Positions 55,126 through 62,988 are shown, numbered from the stretch's first letter. The stretch: 64,000 nt of DNA from Paenibacillus sp. FSL K6-0276 (GCF_037977235.1 NZ_CP150276.1:4526001-4590000), one strand, 5' to 3'. Made by a program: numbers and translations. Notes: generated by a model from the letters alone, not told the origin.

Positions 55126-55563
55126 TTGAAAATACAGAAATTTATCACCAGTCTCATCATTGTTGTGTTACTTGCCTTGAGCGGTTACTGGTTTGAACAG
55201 AACGGAGACCCGGCAGCCCCCTCGTCTACATCCGATTCAGAAGTTGTTCAGCTGACCTTCCCATCGGATCGTTATCCTGAGACCGCCAAGCATATTCAGG
55301 ATGCGATTGCCAAAGGGGAATCCGCCACGTGCACCATTAACCGTGAGCAGGCTGAAGAGAACCGCAAAGAATCCTTAAAAGGGATCCCCACCAAAAAAGG
55401 GTACGACCGCGATGAATGGCCAATGGCCATGTGTGATGAAGGCGGCAAAGGTGCCGACATTGAATACATAACCCCCAAAGATAACCGCGGTGCAGGAAGC
55501 TGGGTTGGTAATCAGCTAGAAGTTTATGCGGATGGAACCCGCGTAGAATTTATGTTCAAATAA
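55126..55563 (+). CDS. NucA/NucB-type secreted deoxyribonuclease
   Basis: A 145-residue exported nuclease of the NucA/NucB type. A signal anchor ([19 protein letters not shown]) precedes the catalytic domain. The motif [16 protein letters not shown] (near residue 92) contains the catalytic Asp/Glu region of NucB, and [10 protein letters not shown] near 127 is also typical. The start is TTG 55126 after GGAGGAGC. In Bacillus NucB is a sporulation-controlled extracellular DNase; a similar role fits a spore former, but no sigma factor site is visible. Confidence 0.9.
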   Translation: MKIQKFITSLIIVVLLALSGYWFEQNGDPAAPSSTSDSEVVQLTFPSDRYPETAKHIQDAIAKGESATCTINREQAEENRKESLKGIPTKKGYDRDEWPMAMCDEGGKGADIEYITPKDNRGAGSWVGNQLEVYADGTRVEFMFK

Positions 55564-55600
55564 TAACTCGGCTGACAAATGAGAACTATGCTTCAAAAGA

Positions 55601-55632
55601 AAAGCCCCATCCGGCATACGCCGGATGGGGCT
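55601..55632 (-). terminator. Terminator of the YjcZ-like gene
   Basis: AGCCCCATCCGGC/GCCGGATGGGGCT with ATAC loop, followed on the minus strand by TTTTC. The plus strand has no T run after it, so it mainly ends the minus-strand gene. Confidence 0.8.
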
Positions 55633-55651
55633 ACAATGTGCATTAGCTAGC

Positions 55652-55798
55652 TTAGAAAAAGCAAGCTTTAGTGATGATAACCAGCAAGATAAAGAGTACC
55701 AGAATAGCTCCTGTTGAAGTAAAAGGACTACATACCGGACCTACTGATGCTGGACTTACTACAGGACCTACGTTACAACCACAATGTTCCATTCCCAT
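55652..55798 (-). CDS. YjcZ-like sporulation small membrane protein
   Basis: A 48-residue protein from ATG 55798, with GGAGG eight bases upstream. It has a Cys-rich N-terminus (MGMEHCGCNV), a Gly/Pro/Val/Ser middle and a C-terminal hydrophobic helix ILVLFILLVIITKACFF. The pattern fits the YjcZ family of short sporulation proteins, which typically end FILLVIILK followed by a short tail. No catalytic residues. The role is likely spore-coat or forespore-associated, as inferred from the family. Confidence 0.75.
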   Translation of the reverse strand: MGMEHCGCNVGPVVSPASVGPVCSPFTSTGAILVLFILLVIITKACFF

Positions 55799-55947
55799 GT
55801 TCAATTCCTCCTAATGATTAATGACTACAGCACAAGATATGTAAAAAGGAGATAAGCCGTTTGGGCGAATTGGCAAACAAATGCTATTCACCTAATGAAT
55901 TGAATGGACAGGGTCGATAAACAGGATATACACGAAGGAGGTGCGAT

Positions 55948-56124
55948 ATGGATATAGCTGCATTATCAATGGCAATGAGTCAAGCATCCTTAGCTCAAAA
56001 TGTTGGGATACAGGTCATGAATATTGCTAAAAATCAGGCGGAAACCCAGAGCCAAGCGATGGTGGAAATGCTAGGGAAAAGCGTCGCTCCTAATTTAGGA
56101 AAAACACTTGATATTAGTGTTTAA
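55948..56124 (+). CDS. YjfB-like small protein
   Basis: A 58-residue protein, ATG after AAGGAGG. MDIAALSMAMSQASLAQNV and VMNIAKNQAETQSQAM are the family pattern: two short helical Met/Ala/Gln-rich segments, with a tail LGKTLDISV. I recall YjfB as a putative motility-associated family with no known function. It is a separate unit with a strong terminator. Confidence 0.8.
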   Translation: MDIAALSMAMSQASLAQNVGIQVMNIAKNQAETQSQAMVEMLGKSVAPNLGKTLDISV

Positions 56125-56140
56125 TTGCTTTATGCTAAGG

Positions 56141-56178
56141 ACATATAAGAACACTAGTTCTTATATGTCCTTTTTCTT
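56141..56178 (+). terminator. Terminator of YjfB-like gene
   Basis: ACATATAAGAAC/GTTCTTATATGT with ACTA loop, then TTTTTCTTT. Confidence 0.92.
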
Positions 56179-56229
56179 TATACTTTTTGCTCTACATAGC
56201 CCTTCGGGCTTTTCTTTTGTACATTTATG

Positions 56230-56243
56230 CGAACATACGATCC
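56230..56243 (+). promoter_or_regulatory. LexA-like box before the ImmA gene
   Basis: CGAACATACGATCC matches 13 of 14 positions of CGAACRNRYGTTYC. It lies 30 bases before the ImmA/IrrE-type start, with TATAAC just downstream as a possible -10. Confidence 0.6.
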
Positions 56244-56272
56244 TATAACTTAATGTGGATGAGGTGAATGAG

Positions 56273-56815
56273 ATGATAAACATAAAATCATATTATCAAA
56301 TGACTGCGCTGGAGAAGTGGACGGAAGATTTATACAAGCGCTTGAACCTTAATCATCCTTCGCAAATTTCGATTGCTTATATTGCAGAGCGTCTTAATAT
56401 TTGGGTTCATTATTTGGATGTAAGAAGCAAGAGCATTGAAGCGTCTGCAGGGATGTACAGCATGTTTATCGACAACCGGCTTCCAGCTAGTCTGCAGCGG
56501 CTGGAATTTCTCCATGAGCTCTGTCACCTGCTCCGCCATGGTAACAATCATACATTGATGCCAGAGCATTTTACGCGGGCACAGGAGGATGAATCCGAGC
56601 GTTTTATTCTATACGCAGCTATGCCATACTCCATGATCTCCCGCATGACATTACCTGAACAACGGGAAGAAGCTATCACCTATCTTGCAGCAGAATTTCA
56701 AGTTCCTAGCGAGCTCGCTTTGCAACGGATTGATCAAATCCAGAGACGTGTATTTCAGGGGCAATTATTGGCCGTGATGGGAAGAAACGAAGAGCGATTA
56801 ACACATATTCAATAA
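56273..56815 (+). CDS. ImmA/IrrE-type metallopeptidase
   Basis: A 180-residue zinc peptidase of the ImmA/IrrE (M78) family, which cleave XRE repressors during mobile-element induction or stress. The active-site helix is LEFLHELCHLLRHG with HELCH (near residue 82). A downstream Glu-rich part (AQEDESERFILYAAMPY) supplies the third ligand. I chose ATG 56273, with GAGGTG spaced six bases; GTG 56255 is possible. No repressor gene is adjacent, and the upstream LexA-like box suggests SOS control. It may be the remainder of an element such as an ICEBs1-like unit. Confidence 0.88.
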   Translation: MINIKSYYQMTALEKWTEDLYKRLNLNHPSQISIAYIAERLNIWVHYLDVRSKSIEASAGMYSMFIDNRLPASLQRLEFLHELCHLLRHGNNHTLMPEHFTRAQEDESERFILYAAMPYSMISRMTLPEQREEAITYLAAEFQVPSELALQRIDQIQRRVFQGQLLAVMGRNEERLTHIQ

Positions 56816-56894
56816 TGACTGCGGGGATAATAAGCTTAGTCGCAATGAAGGTCCATTAATAATTATGGTGGAATTTCTCGTAAGGGGGAACGAT

Positions 56895-57056
56895 ATGGAA
56901 GCCATTAAAGTAATTGAATTATTGATGACTCATCCAGATTATAACGTAGATGCAGTTCACCCCGAAATTCCGGATTTTGTTGGGATTGAATCGATTGAAG
57001 TGGATCATGAAACGGGGACCTTCTCCATTTTATTGCAAGAACCCAAAGACGACTGA
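56895..57056 (+). CDS. Small hypothetical protein, 53 residues
   Basis: ATG follows AAGGGGG by seven bases. The product starts MEAIKVIELLMTHPDYNVDA and ends with a short acidic strand region EVDHETGTFSILLQEPKDD. It looks like a structured alpha-beta small protein, and the gene lies 79 bases after the ImmA-type gene. Nothing else can be said. Confidence 0.55.
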   Translation: MEAIKVIELLMTHPDYNVDAVHPEIPDFVGIESIEVDHETGTFSILLQEPKDD

Positions 57057-57122
57057 AGAAGGATCATTTTATTGGCAAGTCCATAATAAAAAGGCAGCAA
57101 GTATAGTAACCCAGGCAATTCT

Positions 57123-57260
57123 TTACCTACGCCATACACCTATAACCCCCCAAATAATAAACCATAAGATTCTCAGACCTGGCAACTTCGGATTAGTATG
57201 ATTCTCCAATTGCTTAATTCGCTGCTCCAGCTCCTGTATTTTTTCTTCTTGTTGCGTCAT
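57123..57260 (-). CDS. Small coiled-coil membrane protein, 45 residues
   Basis: From ATG 57260, with GGGAGG nine bases upstream. MTQQEEKIQELEQRIKQLEN is a clear coiled coil, followed by a hydrophobic helix LWFIIWGVIGVW and a basic end. It lies in reverse orientation between two plus-strand genes. The function is unknown. Confidence 0.6.
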   Translation of the reverse strand: MTQQEEKIQELEQRIKQLENHTNPKLPGLRILWFIIWGVIGVWRR

Positions 57261-57369
57261 CTTCTTTCCTCCCTTCTAATGTGTAAATTACAAGATACAA
57301 TAGAAATGACATACCAGTCACAATATATTATCTTGTAATATATACATTTTATCTAAATGGAGGAAATTA

Positions 57370-57702
57370 ATGAAGAAAAGAACAAAACTATTTTTTGTTA
57401 CCCTCATTATAGTATATGGAGTTGCTTCCTTAGCGCTTTACGCCTTCCGAAATCATATGAACAATGAAGTTATTCATTATTTGGTAGATACGAAAGATTA
57501 TAAGAATGAAGATCTTTATAAAGTATACACCCAGATTAGTAAGGCTCCCGTAGTAAGTACAACGGTTATTTTTGCAGATGAACCTAACGCAAGATACTTT
57601 TATCGAAAAGAAAAGGATCGGATTTATCAATATAGCATGGCACCTGTAAAAGGTACTGATCCTAACTATACATATAAACATATTGAGGAGAGTCTCCCGT
57701 GA
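57370..57702 (+). CDS. DUF3139-like membrane-anchored protein
   Basis: A 110-residue protein with an N-terminal membrane anchor (KLFFVTLIIVYGVASLALYA), then a globular alpha-beta part with VIHYLVDTKDYKNEDLYKVY and PVVSTTVIFADEPNARYFYR. The layout matches DUF3139, a small Bacillus family of unknown function. Start ATG after GGAGG. A strong terminator follows. I am moderately sure of the family name. Confidence 0.7.
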   Translation: MKKRTKLFFVTLIIVYGVASLALYAFRNHMNNEVIHYLVDTKDYKNEDLYKVYTQISKAPVVSTTVIFADEPNARYFYRKEKDRIYQYSMAPVKGTDPNYTYKHIEESLP

Positions 57703-57721
57703 AGGAGGACACTCTATTAAT

Positions 57722-57776
57722 AGACGCGGTTGCCCCAGCAGTCATGATTATGCTGTTGGGGTGACCGCGTTTTTTG
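57722..57776 (+). terminator. Terminator of the DUF3139-like gene
   Basis: ACGCGGTTGCCCCAGCAG pairs with CTGTTGGGGTGACCGCGT, followed by TTTTTTGT. Long and stable. Confidence 0.92.
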
Positions 57777-57815
57777 TACCTTACATCTTGATCTAAACGC
57801 AAACGAGTCTTCTCA

Positions 57816-57841
57816 GGAACAAAATGTGACCAAATACCGTC
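57816..57841 (+). promoter_or_regulatory. Possible ECF-type autoregulatory promoter
   Basis: GGAAC (57816-57820), 17-base spacer, CGTC (57838-57841) resembles ECF promoters (GGAAC or TGAAAC -35, CGTC -10). It lies 36 bases before the sigma factor start. No alignment was made. Confidence 0.4.
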
Positions 57842-57876
57842 CTAAATGGTGTTATAGGTAAAGGGGGCATAGAATC

Positions 57877-58371
57877 ATGCAGCGATCCATGACCCAGCCG
57901 GGAAATCATGTGATAAAGAGTTACGAAATCTACGCAGATATGCTGTTCCGGATTGCCTTGGTCCATTTAGGCAGCCGCCAAGATGCCGAAGAAGCCACTC
58001 AGGATACCTTCATCAAGTTGATAGAAAAAGCGCCAAAGTTCAAAGACGCTGAACATCAGAAAGCATGGCTGATCCGGGTAATCACCAATCATTGTAAAAC
58101 ACTATTGGGCAGAGGCTGGCGTAAGCGCGAGGTTAAGCTGGAAAGTGTTGAACCCATTGCAGTAGACAGCCCCGAAGATTTGGCTCTACTGCAGTTAGTT
58201 ATGGCGATGCCCATGAAGTATAAAACCGTAATCCATCTTTATTATTACGAGGACTATCCCATCCAGGAAATCAGCAAGATTCTGCAGATTAGTCAGTCTG
58301 CCGTGAAGATGAGACTTCAGCGGGGGCGGCAACTGTTAAAACTGGAGCTGGAAGGAGTGGAATCACAATGA
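57877..58371 (+). CDS. ECF sigma factor
   Basis: A 164-residue extracytoplasmic-function sigma factor. Region 2 is YADMLFRIALVHLGSRQDAE, with the ATQDTFIKLI core, and region 4 is YYEDYPIQEISKILQISQSA. It redirects RNA polymerase to a small stress or envelope regulon. Start ATG after AAAGGGGG. It overlaps the anti-sigma gene by the ATGA four-base junction, so both are translated together. A candidate cognate promoter is upstream. Confidence 0.93.
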   Translation: MQRSMTQPGNHVIKSYEIYADMLFRIALVHLGSRQDAEEATQDTFIKLIEKAPKFKDAEHQKAWLIRVITNHCKTLLGRGWRKREVKLESVEPIAVDSPEDLALLQLVMAMPMKYKTVIHLYYYEDYPIQEISKILQISQSAVKMRLQRGRQLLKLELEGVESQ

Positions 58372-59357
58372 AAGAAGATCAGTTTCGAAAATTATACAAG
58401 AAAGCGGTGGATTCTATGAAGCCAGGTGAAGAGATGAAAAATGAATTGATCGACAAACTGGAGCAACAGCAGGAGCTGAAACGTCCACGCAAGACGGTTT
58501 ATATCGCGGCAAGTATCATGCTTGCCGCCGGAATCGGCTTGGCTGCGCCTAATATATGGCAGCAGTTAAACGGCCAGAGTACCCAAGGGCAGATTGCCCA
58601 GGTAACTCCGGGCCCAAGCGAACCGGGCAATTCTGGTACAAATGCGTCCGGAAGCATTGTCATTCCCAAGCTGGAACTGCCGGATACCAAGTCTGGCGTT
58701 ATGGCAGATATGATCGCCTTGGTCGTGTATAAAGATAATATTTATACACAGTCTGCGACTCGCATAGACGCCGCCGACGCTGCCGCCCTGCGCGGTGAGA
58801 AGCTGGGACGGACTACAGGCGGCATCGATGAATGGAGCGGCAAAGACAAGTACATTGAGTTAGCTTCTAACATCGGTGAGACGGATATCTATTCCGTGAA
58901 GGGATATGATTCCGATTTGCTGATTATGTCCTATTCTGAAATCAACGGCGAGGTATTCGCCGAACTGTATGAGCATACGAACGGCATCACTATAAACAGC
59001 GGCGCCGATCTATTTGGCAAGCTAAATCTTGAAGGCCGCATTACTTCAGCACAGTGGGAAAGTTTCTACAGTTGGAACAACGGGCAGCAGCAGTACACAC
59101 CGCTCGCTGACGGAGAGGCGCTTAGCAGCTTTCTGACGGCACTCCAAACAGCCAAACCGCTGGCAGCAGAGCCTCTTATCAAGCAAGGCATCTACGATAG
59201 CGAAGACCGCAAGATCCTCTATCTCCAACTGAAAGACAACGCCCGGGTAGAGCTGACGTTGTTCGGTCAAGGGCTTGTACGCTACGGTCAGGCGCCGGTA
59301 TTCTTCGAGGTCGAGTCCGGGGCATTCCAGAAGCTGTGGGACAGTATGAATCCGTAG
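58368..59357 (+). CDS. Membrane-anchored anti-sigma factor-like protein
   Basis: A 329-residue protein with an N-terminal cytoplasmic helical part (residues 1-43, DQFRKLYKKAVDSMKPGEEM) suited to bind a sigma factor, then a membrane segment (VYIAASIMLAAGIGLAAPNI), a Gly/Ser/Pro linker and a long extracytoplasmic domain (residues 85-329). No zinc (HxxxCxxC) anti-sigma motif is visible, so it is not the ZAS class. The translational coupling to the sigma gene is the main evidence. The outside domain probably senses the envelope signal. Confidence 0.8.
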   Translation: MKEDQFRKLYKKAVDSMKPGEEMKNELIDKLEQQQELKRPRKTVYIAASIMLAAGIGLAAPNIWQQLNGQSTQGQIAQVTPGPSEPGNSGTNASGSIVIPKLELPDTKSGVMADMIALVVYKDNIYTQSATRIDAADAAALRGEKLGRTTGGIDEWSGKDKYIELASNIGETDIYSVKGYDSDLLIMSYSEINGEVFAELYEHTNGITINSGADLFGKLNLEGRITSAQWESFYSWNNGQQQYTPLADGEALSSFLTALQTAKPLAAEPLIKQGIYDSEDRKILYLQLKDNARVELTLFGQGLVRYGQAPVFFEVESGAFQKLWDSMNP

Positions 59358-59399
59358 TAATGTTGGTCGGAACCAGTTTACTCCTTCTCTAAATGAGAA

Positions 59400-59505
59400 A
59401 GGAAGCCTGCTTTGAAGTGCCCCCTAACTCCTCTCCAGTTAGGGGAGATAGCCGTGATGCTCCGGCCAACGAGCAAATAGGCCGCGGTAGCCTCAACCGT
59501 AGCCA
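59400..59505. repeat. Possible dispersed Paenibacillus intergenic repeat
   Basis: The stretch GCCCCCTAACTCCTCTCCAG then CCGTGATGCTCCGGCCAACG resembles a sequence I recall from several Paenibacillus genomes. On the minus strand it can be read as ATAAYLLVGRSITAISPNWR followed by VRGHFKAGF, often annotated there as tiny proteins. No second copy is present in this window, so the repeat call is from memory. A structured RNA is another possibility. Confidence 0.3.
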
Positions 59506-59509
59506 GTAT

Positions 59510-59545
59510 AAAAAGCACCCTCGTATAATAGAGAGTGCTTTTTAT
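59510..59545. terminator. Terminator after the ECF operon
   Basis: AAAAAGCAC(C)CTC and GAGAGTGCTTTTT enclose GTATAATA, with T run on either strand. Confidence 0.8.
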
Positions 59546-59673
59546 GATCTATCTTTATCGTCCTTTTCCATTTCTGGAGGTAATGGTGGAAGTTGTTTCA
59601 TCAGGTGATCAACAAATTCGTCATCGGTTTTACTAAAATCCGGGCTTAGTGGTATGTCATTGTATTCTGATAA
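59542..59673 (-). pseudogene. C-terminal remnant of unknown protein
   Basis: About 43 codons in frame, LSEYNDIPLSPDFSKTDDEF then MKQLPPLPPEMEKDDKDRS, end at TAA 59542. Upstream in frame is TGA (59674-59676), with no start or site. Acidic, proline-rich tail; no family recognised. A shorter plus-strand remnant EEAIDKIEAELNKYVEK ending TAA lies near 59845-59895. Confidence 0.35.
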
Positions 59674-60002
59674 TCAAAGCATTCGACCTATGCTATTTTT
59701 ACACATTGTAGCACGATCAGCGACATACTCATATATCATTTTTGTAGGCGATTGGAATAAATCCAAACGTAGCTGCTATACGACTAGGTATGACTCAGGC
59801 GATGTTCAATGAACTACTCACACTTACTCCCCATCATGCAGGAAGAAGCCATTGACAAAATAGAAGCGGAACTGAATAAATACGTTGAAAAATAACTCGA
59901 ACCTGTGGATAAATAATTCCCGTTAGCAAATCCGTTAGCACGCTAGCAATTCTGACTTTTCCCTATCCTCTTCCTCTTCTACGGATGAGCCTATAGACAG
60001 CA

Positions 60003-60029
60003 AAAAACCCTTACAAAGTAAGGGTTTTT
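60003..60029 (-). terminator. Hairpin after the tRNA fragment
   Basis: AAAAACCCTTACAAAGTAAGGGTTTTT lies seven bases from the tRNA 3' end, in the position of a normal tRNA terminator. Confidence 0.85.
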
Positions 60030-60035
60030 GATAAG

Positions 60036-60098
60036 TGGGCCCTGAGGGACTCGAACCCCCGACCAATCGGTTATGAGCCGACCGCTCTAACCAACTGA
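60036..60098 (-). other. tRNA 3' fragment (anticodon CAT), probable attachment-site scar
   Basis: Minus strand TCAGTTGGTTAGAGCGGTCG, anticodon loop CTCATAA (CAT, Ile2 or Met), variable and T-arm GGTCGGGGGTTCGAGTCCC, acceptor 3' strand AGGGCCC and A. The 5' acceptor strand and first D-arm bases are replaced: sequence beyond 60098 (TATAGGGAAAAG on the plus strand) cannot pair. So about 63 nt of a tRNA gene survive, as expected where an integrated element carried the 3' part. Confidence 0.75.
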
Positions 60099-60242
60099 TA
60101 TAGGGAAAAGAGATAAATACATTAAACTCTATTCGTAAATGCTTGATTTAATAAGAAACCATGGTTATTAACTAAATCTAATTATATAGTATTCGTGACC
60201 AATTCCGTGACCATTAGCCCCTGGAGAAATCCGGGGTTTCTT

Positions 60243-60345
60243 TTATGTTTTTTTCAGCGCATCCGCAATTAATCTCTCCAATGGACTCGCCTTGAAATAC
60301 TTATGTCCACACACTTTAGCCAACTGAGCTTGGGGAAAGGTTAAA
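60243..60345 (-). pseudogene. C-terminal remnant near the tRNA fragment
   Basis: About 33 codons, FPQAQLAKVCGHKYFKASPL then ERLIADALKKT and TAA, have no start and an abrupt upstream end. The neighbouring plus strand holds the tandem-like CGTGACCAATTCCGTGACCA (60191-60210). Both look like leftover edges of a mobile element. Confidence 0.4.
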
Positions 60346-60514
60346 ATGTATATAATTTGGATTCCGTTTGCTTGATATCAGTACATTTTATATGTATGTG
60401 TTTATATTCATTATAAATAGTTCGTTTACAAATACGTTAGCAATTCTGCGAAGTGGTAAAGATCTATTTAATAAAAAAGAGTCGTTTAGGATAATCTCCT
60501 ACGACTCTTTTTTA

Positions 60515-61366
60515 TTAGCTTAAAAGCTTCATCTCACTAACCATTGTATCGGCAAAATTTTGTATTTGTGTTTTGTCATGAGCTTCAAACGTTTGAGTTT
60601 CTTCTTTTAAAATTTTCAATGCGATACTAATATTTTTAGTCATATCTTTTACATATATAAGAGTTGTTAAATCAATATCATTTGTATCGAATTTTTGTAT
60701 CAGGTTTGATTTTTCCTTCATTTTATTAAAATTATAAGCCCATTCTTTTGCTAATAAAGTTGCTTGTTTACTACCACGATTTGTGTAGTCAAATGAGAAG
60801 GTTTTTATTACCTTGATACGATCATTGATCGTTCTATAAGCATAATCCAACTCAATTAATTCTGTTCCAATGTCAATCTTTAAATTCTTTTCTAAGTCTG
60901 CATTTGAGATTTTAGTACGAATCACTTTATTCATAATTGACTTGACTTCAATTTCAGTTAATCTATGATTTTTCTGAACTTCAAAATGAACATAAGTTTT
61001 ATAAAGATTATGAAGGTCAGTTTCTAAATCTGATGATTTGAATAATTGAATTTTAGAGAACTGAAGCTGATTTACGTATATTGATGTAGCTTTTTCTAAA
61101 TAATAAAAATCAGATGTATCTTTAAAGGAAGGACCTGAAACCGTGGAGTTTTTAGAAAAATCTTCTTTAACACCACTTAAAACAATTTTCAAAAAATTAA
61201 CATCTATTTCATCATCAAATGTAGAGACTCTAGAGAAATTTGTAGTAATGATACAATCAATGAAATTTTCTTCAGGTGAATGCAGTACAACTCCAATATT
61301 AATAAATTCTTCTCTGTTTTCATCAGGTACATATCTAAGAACTGCGAACTTACAAATAGAATCCAC
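60515..61366 (-). CDS. DUF3037 protein, partner of HipA-like kinase
   Basis: A 283-residue protein of family DUF3037: the N-terminus FAVLRYVPDENREEFINIGV is the family signature. The rest is helical, charged and rich in Lys/Asp, with a low-GC composition compared with the sugar operons to the left. I chose GTG 61366 because AAAGGAGGG precedes it; the longer frame to 61387 starts inside the upstream gene. It follows the HipA-like gene with a two-base gap. The function is not known; such pairs recur next to each other, hinting at a toxin-antitoxin or defence role. Confidence 0.8.
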   Translation of the reverse strand: MDSICKFAVLRYVPDENREEFINIGVVLHSPEENFIDCIITTNFSRVSTFDDEIDVNFLKIVLSGVKEDFSKNSTVSGPSFKDTSDFYYLEKATSIYVNQLQFSKIQLFKSSDLETDLHNLYKTYVHFEVQKNHRLTEIEVKSIMNKVIRTKISNADLEKNLKIDIGTELIELDYAYRTINDRIKVIKTFSFDYTNRGSKQATLLAKEWAYNFNKMKEKSNLIQKFDTNDIDLTTLIYVKDMTKNISIALKILKEETQTFEAHDKTQIQNFADTMVSEMKLLS

Positions 61367-61368
61367 GG

Positions 61369-62184
61369 TTAAGTCCCTCCTTTCCAATGAGGTAATAAAG
61401 GTTTTAGTATGTGCAAGGCATCATTTATTCTATGTAATCGATCACCTAAATATGAGTGCAGTGCCGTTTTATCATCCGAAGGAATCGTCCATTCATCCGG
61501 AATACCATTAATAGTATTCCACAAAAATGCATCTGTTATTCCAGACATCTTCCCCAAAATCGGATCAAAAGGGTTGTGCCCATTCACAAAAGGAACCAGT
61601 TTCCTAAATATATACCCATTCTGTGTAAAAGGTTCGAATCGAGAACCTATCCTTAGGTTCAACTGATTCGCATTCCATAGGCTACCAATTTCAAACACAT
61701 GAGTGTGATCAATCACCACAAGTTGCATGTTTGATTGATCGAATATAAGGTTACCTCCATTGCAATCGCGATCGGTATTACAAATGAGCTGGTCAAATAA
61801 AATTATTTCGGGTATTACCCGGATGTTAGTTGCAGATTCGAGCATTTTAGAGTTAGCTATTTGAAAAGCTTTATTAATCTTCTTTGTTCCAAAATGAAGC
61901 CCTCCAGAAAGTTCTTCACCACATTCTATGTGATTACTGATAGTTGTTCCATAAAGTTTAATAAATTCTTTATCAATATTAATTAAAGTAGGATTTGCAA
62001 GGGGGAGTTTTAGCTGATCAGCTAATTTTGCACAAACGTACTCGTTAGCTAAAACTCTTGTCCCTTCTGGATTTTGTTTGAATTTTGTATAATATTGATT
62101 TCCATCATCGCAAAGTATTACATACGGTTTAGTTACTCCATTGTTTACTGGTTGCATTGGTCTAACAGCGTTTATGACATTCAT
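61369..62184 (-). CDS. HipA-like Ser/Thr kinase
   Basis: A 271-residue kinase-fold protein with the HipA C-terminal features: YYTKFKQNP with the ATP Lys near residue 34-36, an ANEYVCAKLADQL helix with Glu about residue 48, the catalytic loop CNTDRDCNGGNL with Asp about D138, and the metal site LVVIDHTHVFE (D159). It is much shorter than classical HipA (about 440) and lacks the N-subdomain-1. There is no HipB-type DNA-binding partner; instead DUF3037 follows. Probably acts on translation or another target by phosphorylation. Start ATG 62184. Confidence 0.8.
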   Translation of the reverse strand: MNVINAVRPMQPVNNGVTKPYVILCDDGNQYYTKFKQNPEGTRVLANEYVCAKLADQLKLPLANPTLINIDKEFIKLYGTTISNHIECGEELSGGLHFGTKKINKAFQIANSKMLESATNIRVIPEIILFDQLICNTDRDCNGGNLIFDQSNMQLVVIDHTHVFEIGSLWNANQLNLRIGSRFEPFTQNGYIFRKLVPFVNGHNPFDPILGKMSGITDAFLWNTINGIPDEWTIPSDDKTALHSYLGDRLHRINDALHILKPLLPHWKGGT

Positions 62185-62564
62185 CCGTCGGCCACCTACT
62201 CATATAAGACGTAGAAATATTACTATCTCTTCATTCTAGTTGTATAAAAGTATTTTACAAGAGAAATTTTATCCCTATTATAATCATTAGTTAATTTATC
62301 TCTATATAGTATACAGAAAGTACCCACACATTACGAGTGCGACCCACATTAGTTCCATAGGGTTCTATAAGGTCCTATATCAGTTTAGCAAAGCAACATA
62401 ATCATTATAAAGTTCTATAGAGTTCTGTAAATAACTCCATGACGGTAGAAGAAATGGTAGAAGATAAATACCCTTCAAATGCATATATAGTAATCAACGT
62501 AGTAAATATTTCCTAAATCTGCTAAACTGATTTTGTAAAAATATCAGGAATAGTGGGGGTAACA
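62185..62564. other. AT-rich intergenic region
   Basis: No gene seen. It contains several copies of a TTCTATA-type unit (GGTTCTATAAGG near 62360, AGTTCTATAGAGTTCTG near 62412), possibly operator-like direct repeats for one of the flanking genes. Confidence 0.35.
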
Positions 62565-62984
62565 ATGGGGAAAAAGTTAAGTTTGTTGCTATTGGTAATG
62601 CTGTTTGTAATCAGCGGGTGTTCAAGTGATTCCGGCAGTTCTGTAAGTGCTGGCGATGTTATTACCAAATTTAAAGAGGCTGGATTAGAAGCAGAAGACG
62701 CAAGGGCGCTGACCAATGAGGATATGGGTATTGCTCCTATGGCCTTTGAAGAAGGGCAACGTTTCGTTTTGCCATCACTTGGTGAAGATGTTGGCGCGCG
62801 AGTTTTTGTTTTCAAAAAAACCAGTGATCTTGATGATTTAAAAAAGTATTATGATGAAATGGGAAAAGCCTCTGCAATGTTTTTTAGCCACACCTATGCA
62901 AAGGATAAGGTTCTACTTCAACTTCCAGGGAAACTTGAAGAAGAGCAAGTGAACAAATATAAGGAAGTTATGGACAAACTATAA
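62565..62984 (+). CDS. Small lipoprotein of unknown function
   Basis: A 139-residue lipoprotein: signal MGKKLSLLLLVMLFVISGC, lipobox ISGC. The mature part is an alpha-beta domain (DVITKFKEAGLEAEDARALT and VFVFKKTSDLDDLKKYYDEM), similar in style to stress-response or host-range lipoproteins of Bacilli. The ATG at 62565 follows GGGGG; an in-frame GTG at 62553 is less well placed. Terminator follows at once. Confidence 0.75.
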   Translation: MGKKLSLLLLVMLFVISGCSSDSGSSVSAGDVITKFKEAGLEAEDARALTNEDMGIAPMAFEEGQRFVLPSLGEDVGARVFVFKKTSDLDDLKKYYDEMGKASAMFFSHTYAKDKVLLQLPGKLEEEQVNKYKEVMDKL

Positions 62985-62988
62985 AATC

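Noticed and set aside
56149-56160. GAACACTAGTTC looks like a perfect LexA palindrome
   Set aside because: It is the centre of the long terminator stem of the YjfB-like gene, so the symmetry is explained by the hairpin.
62360-62430. CRISPR array
   Set aside because: The TTCTATA-type repeats are short, irregular and lack uniform spacers; no CRISPR array was seen anywhere in the window.
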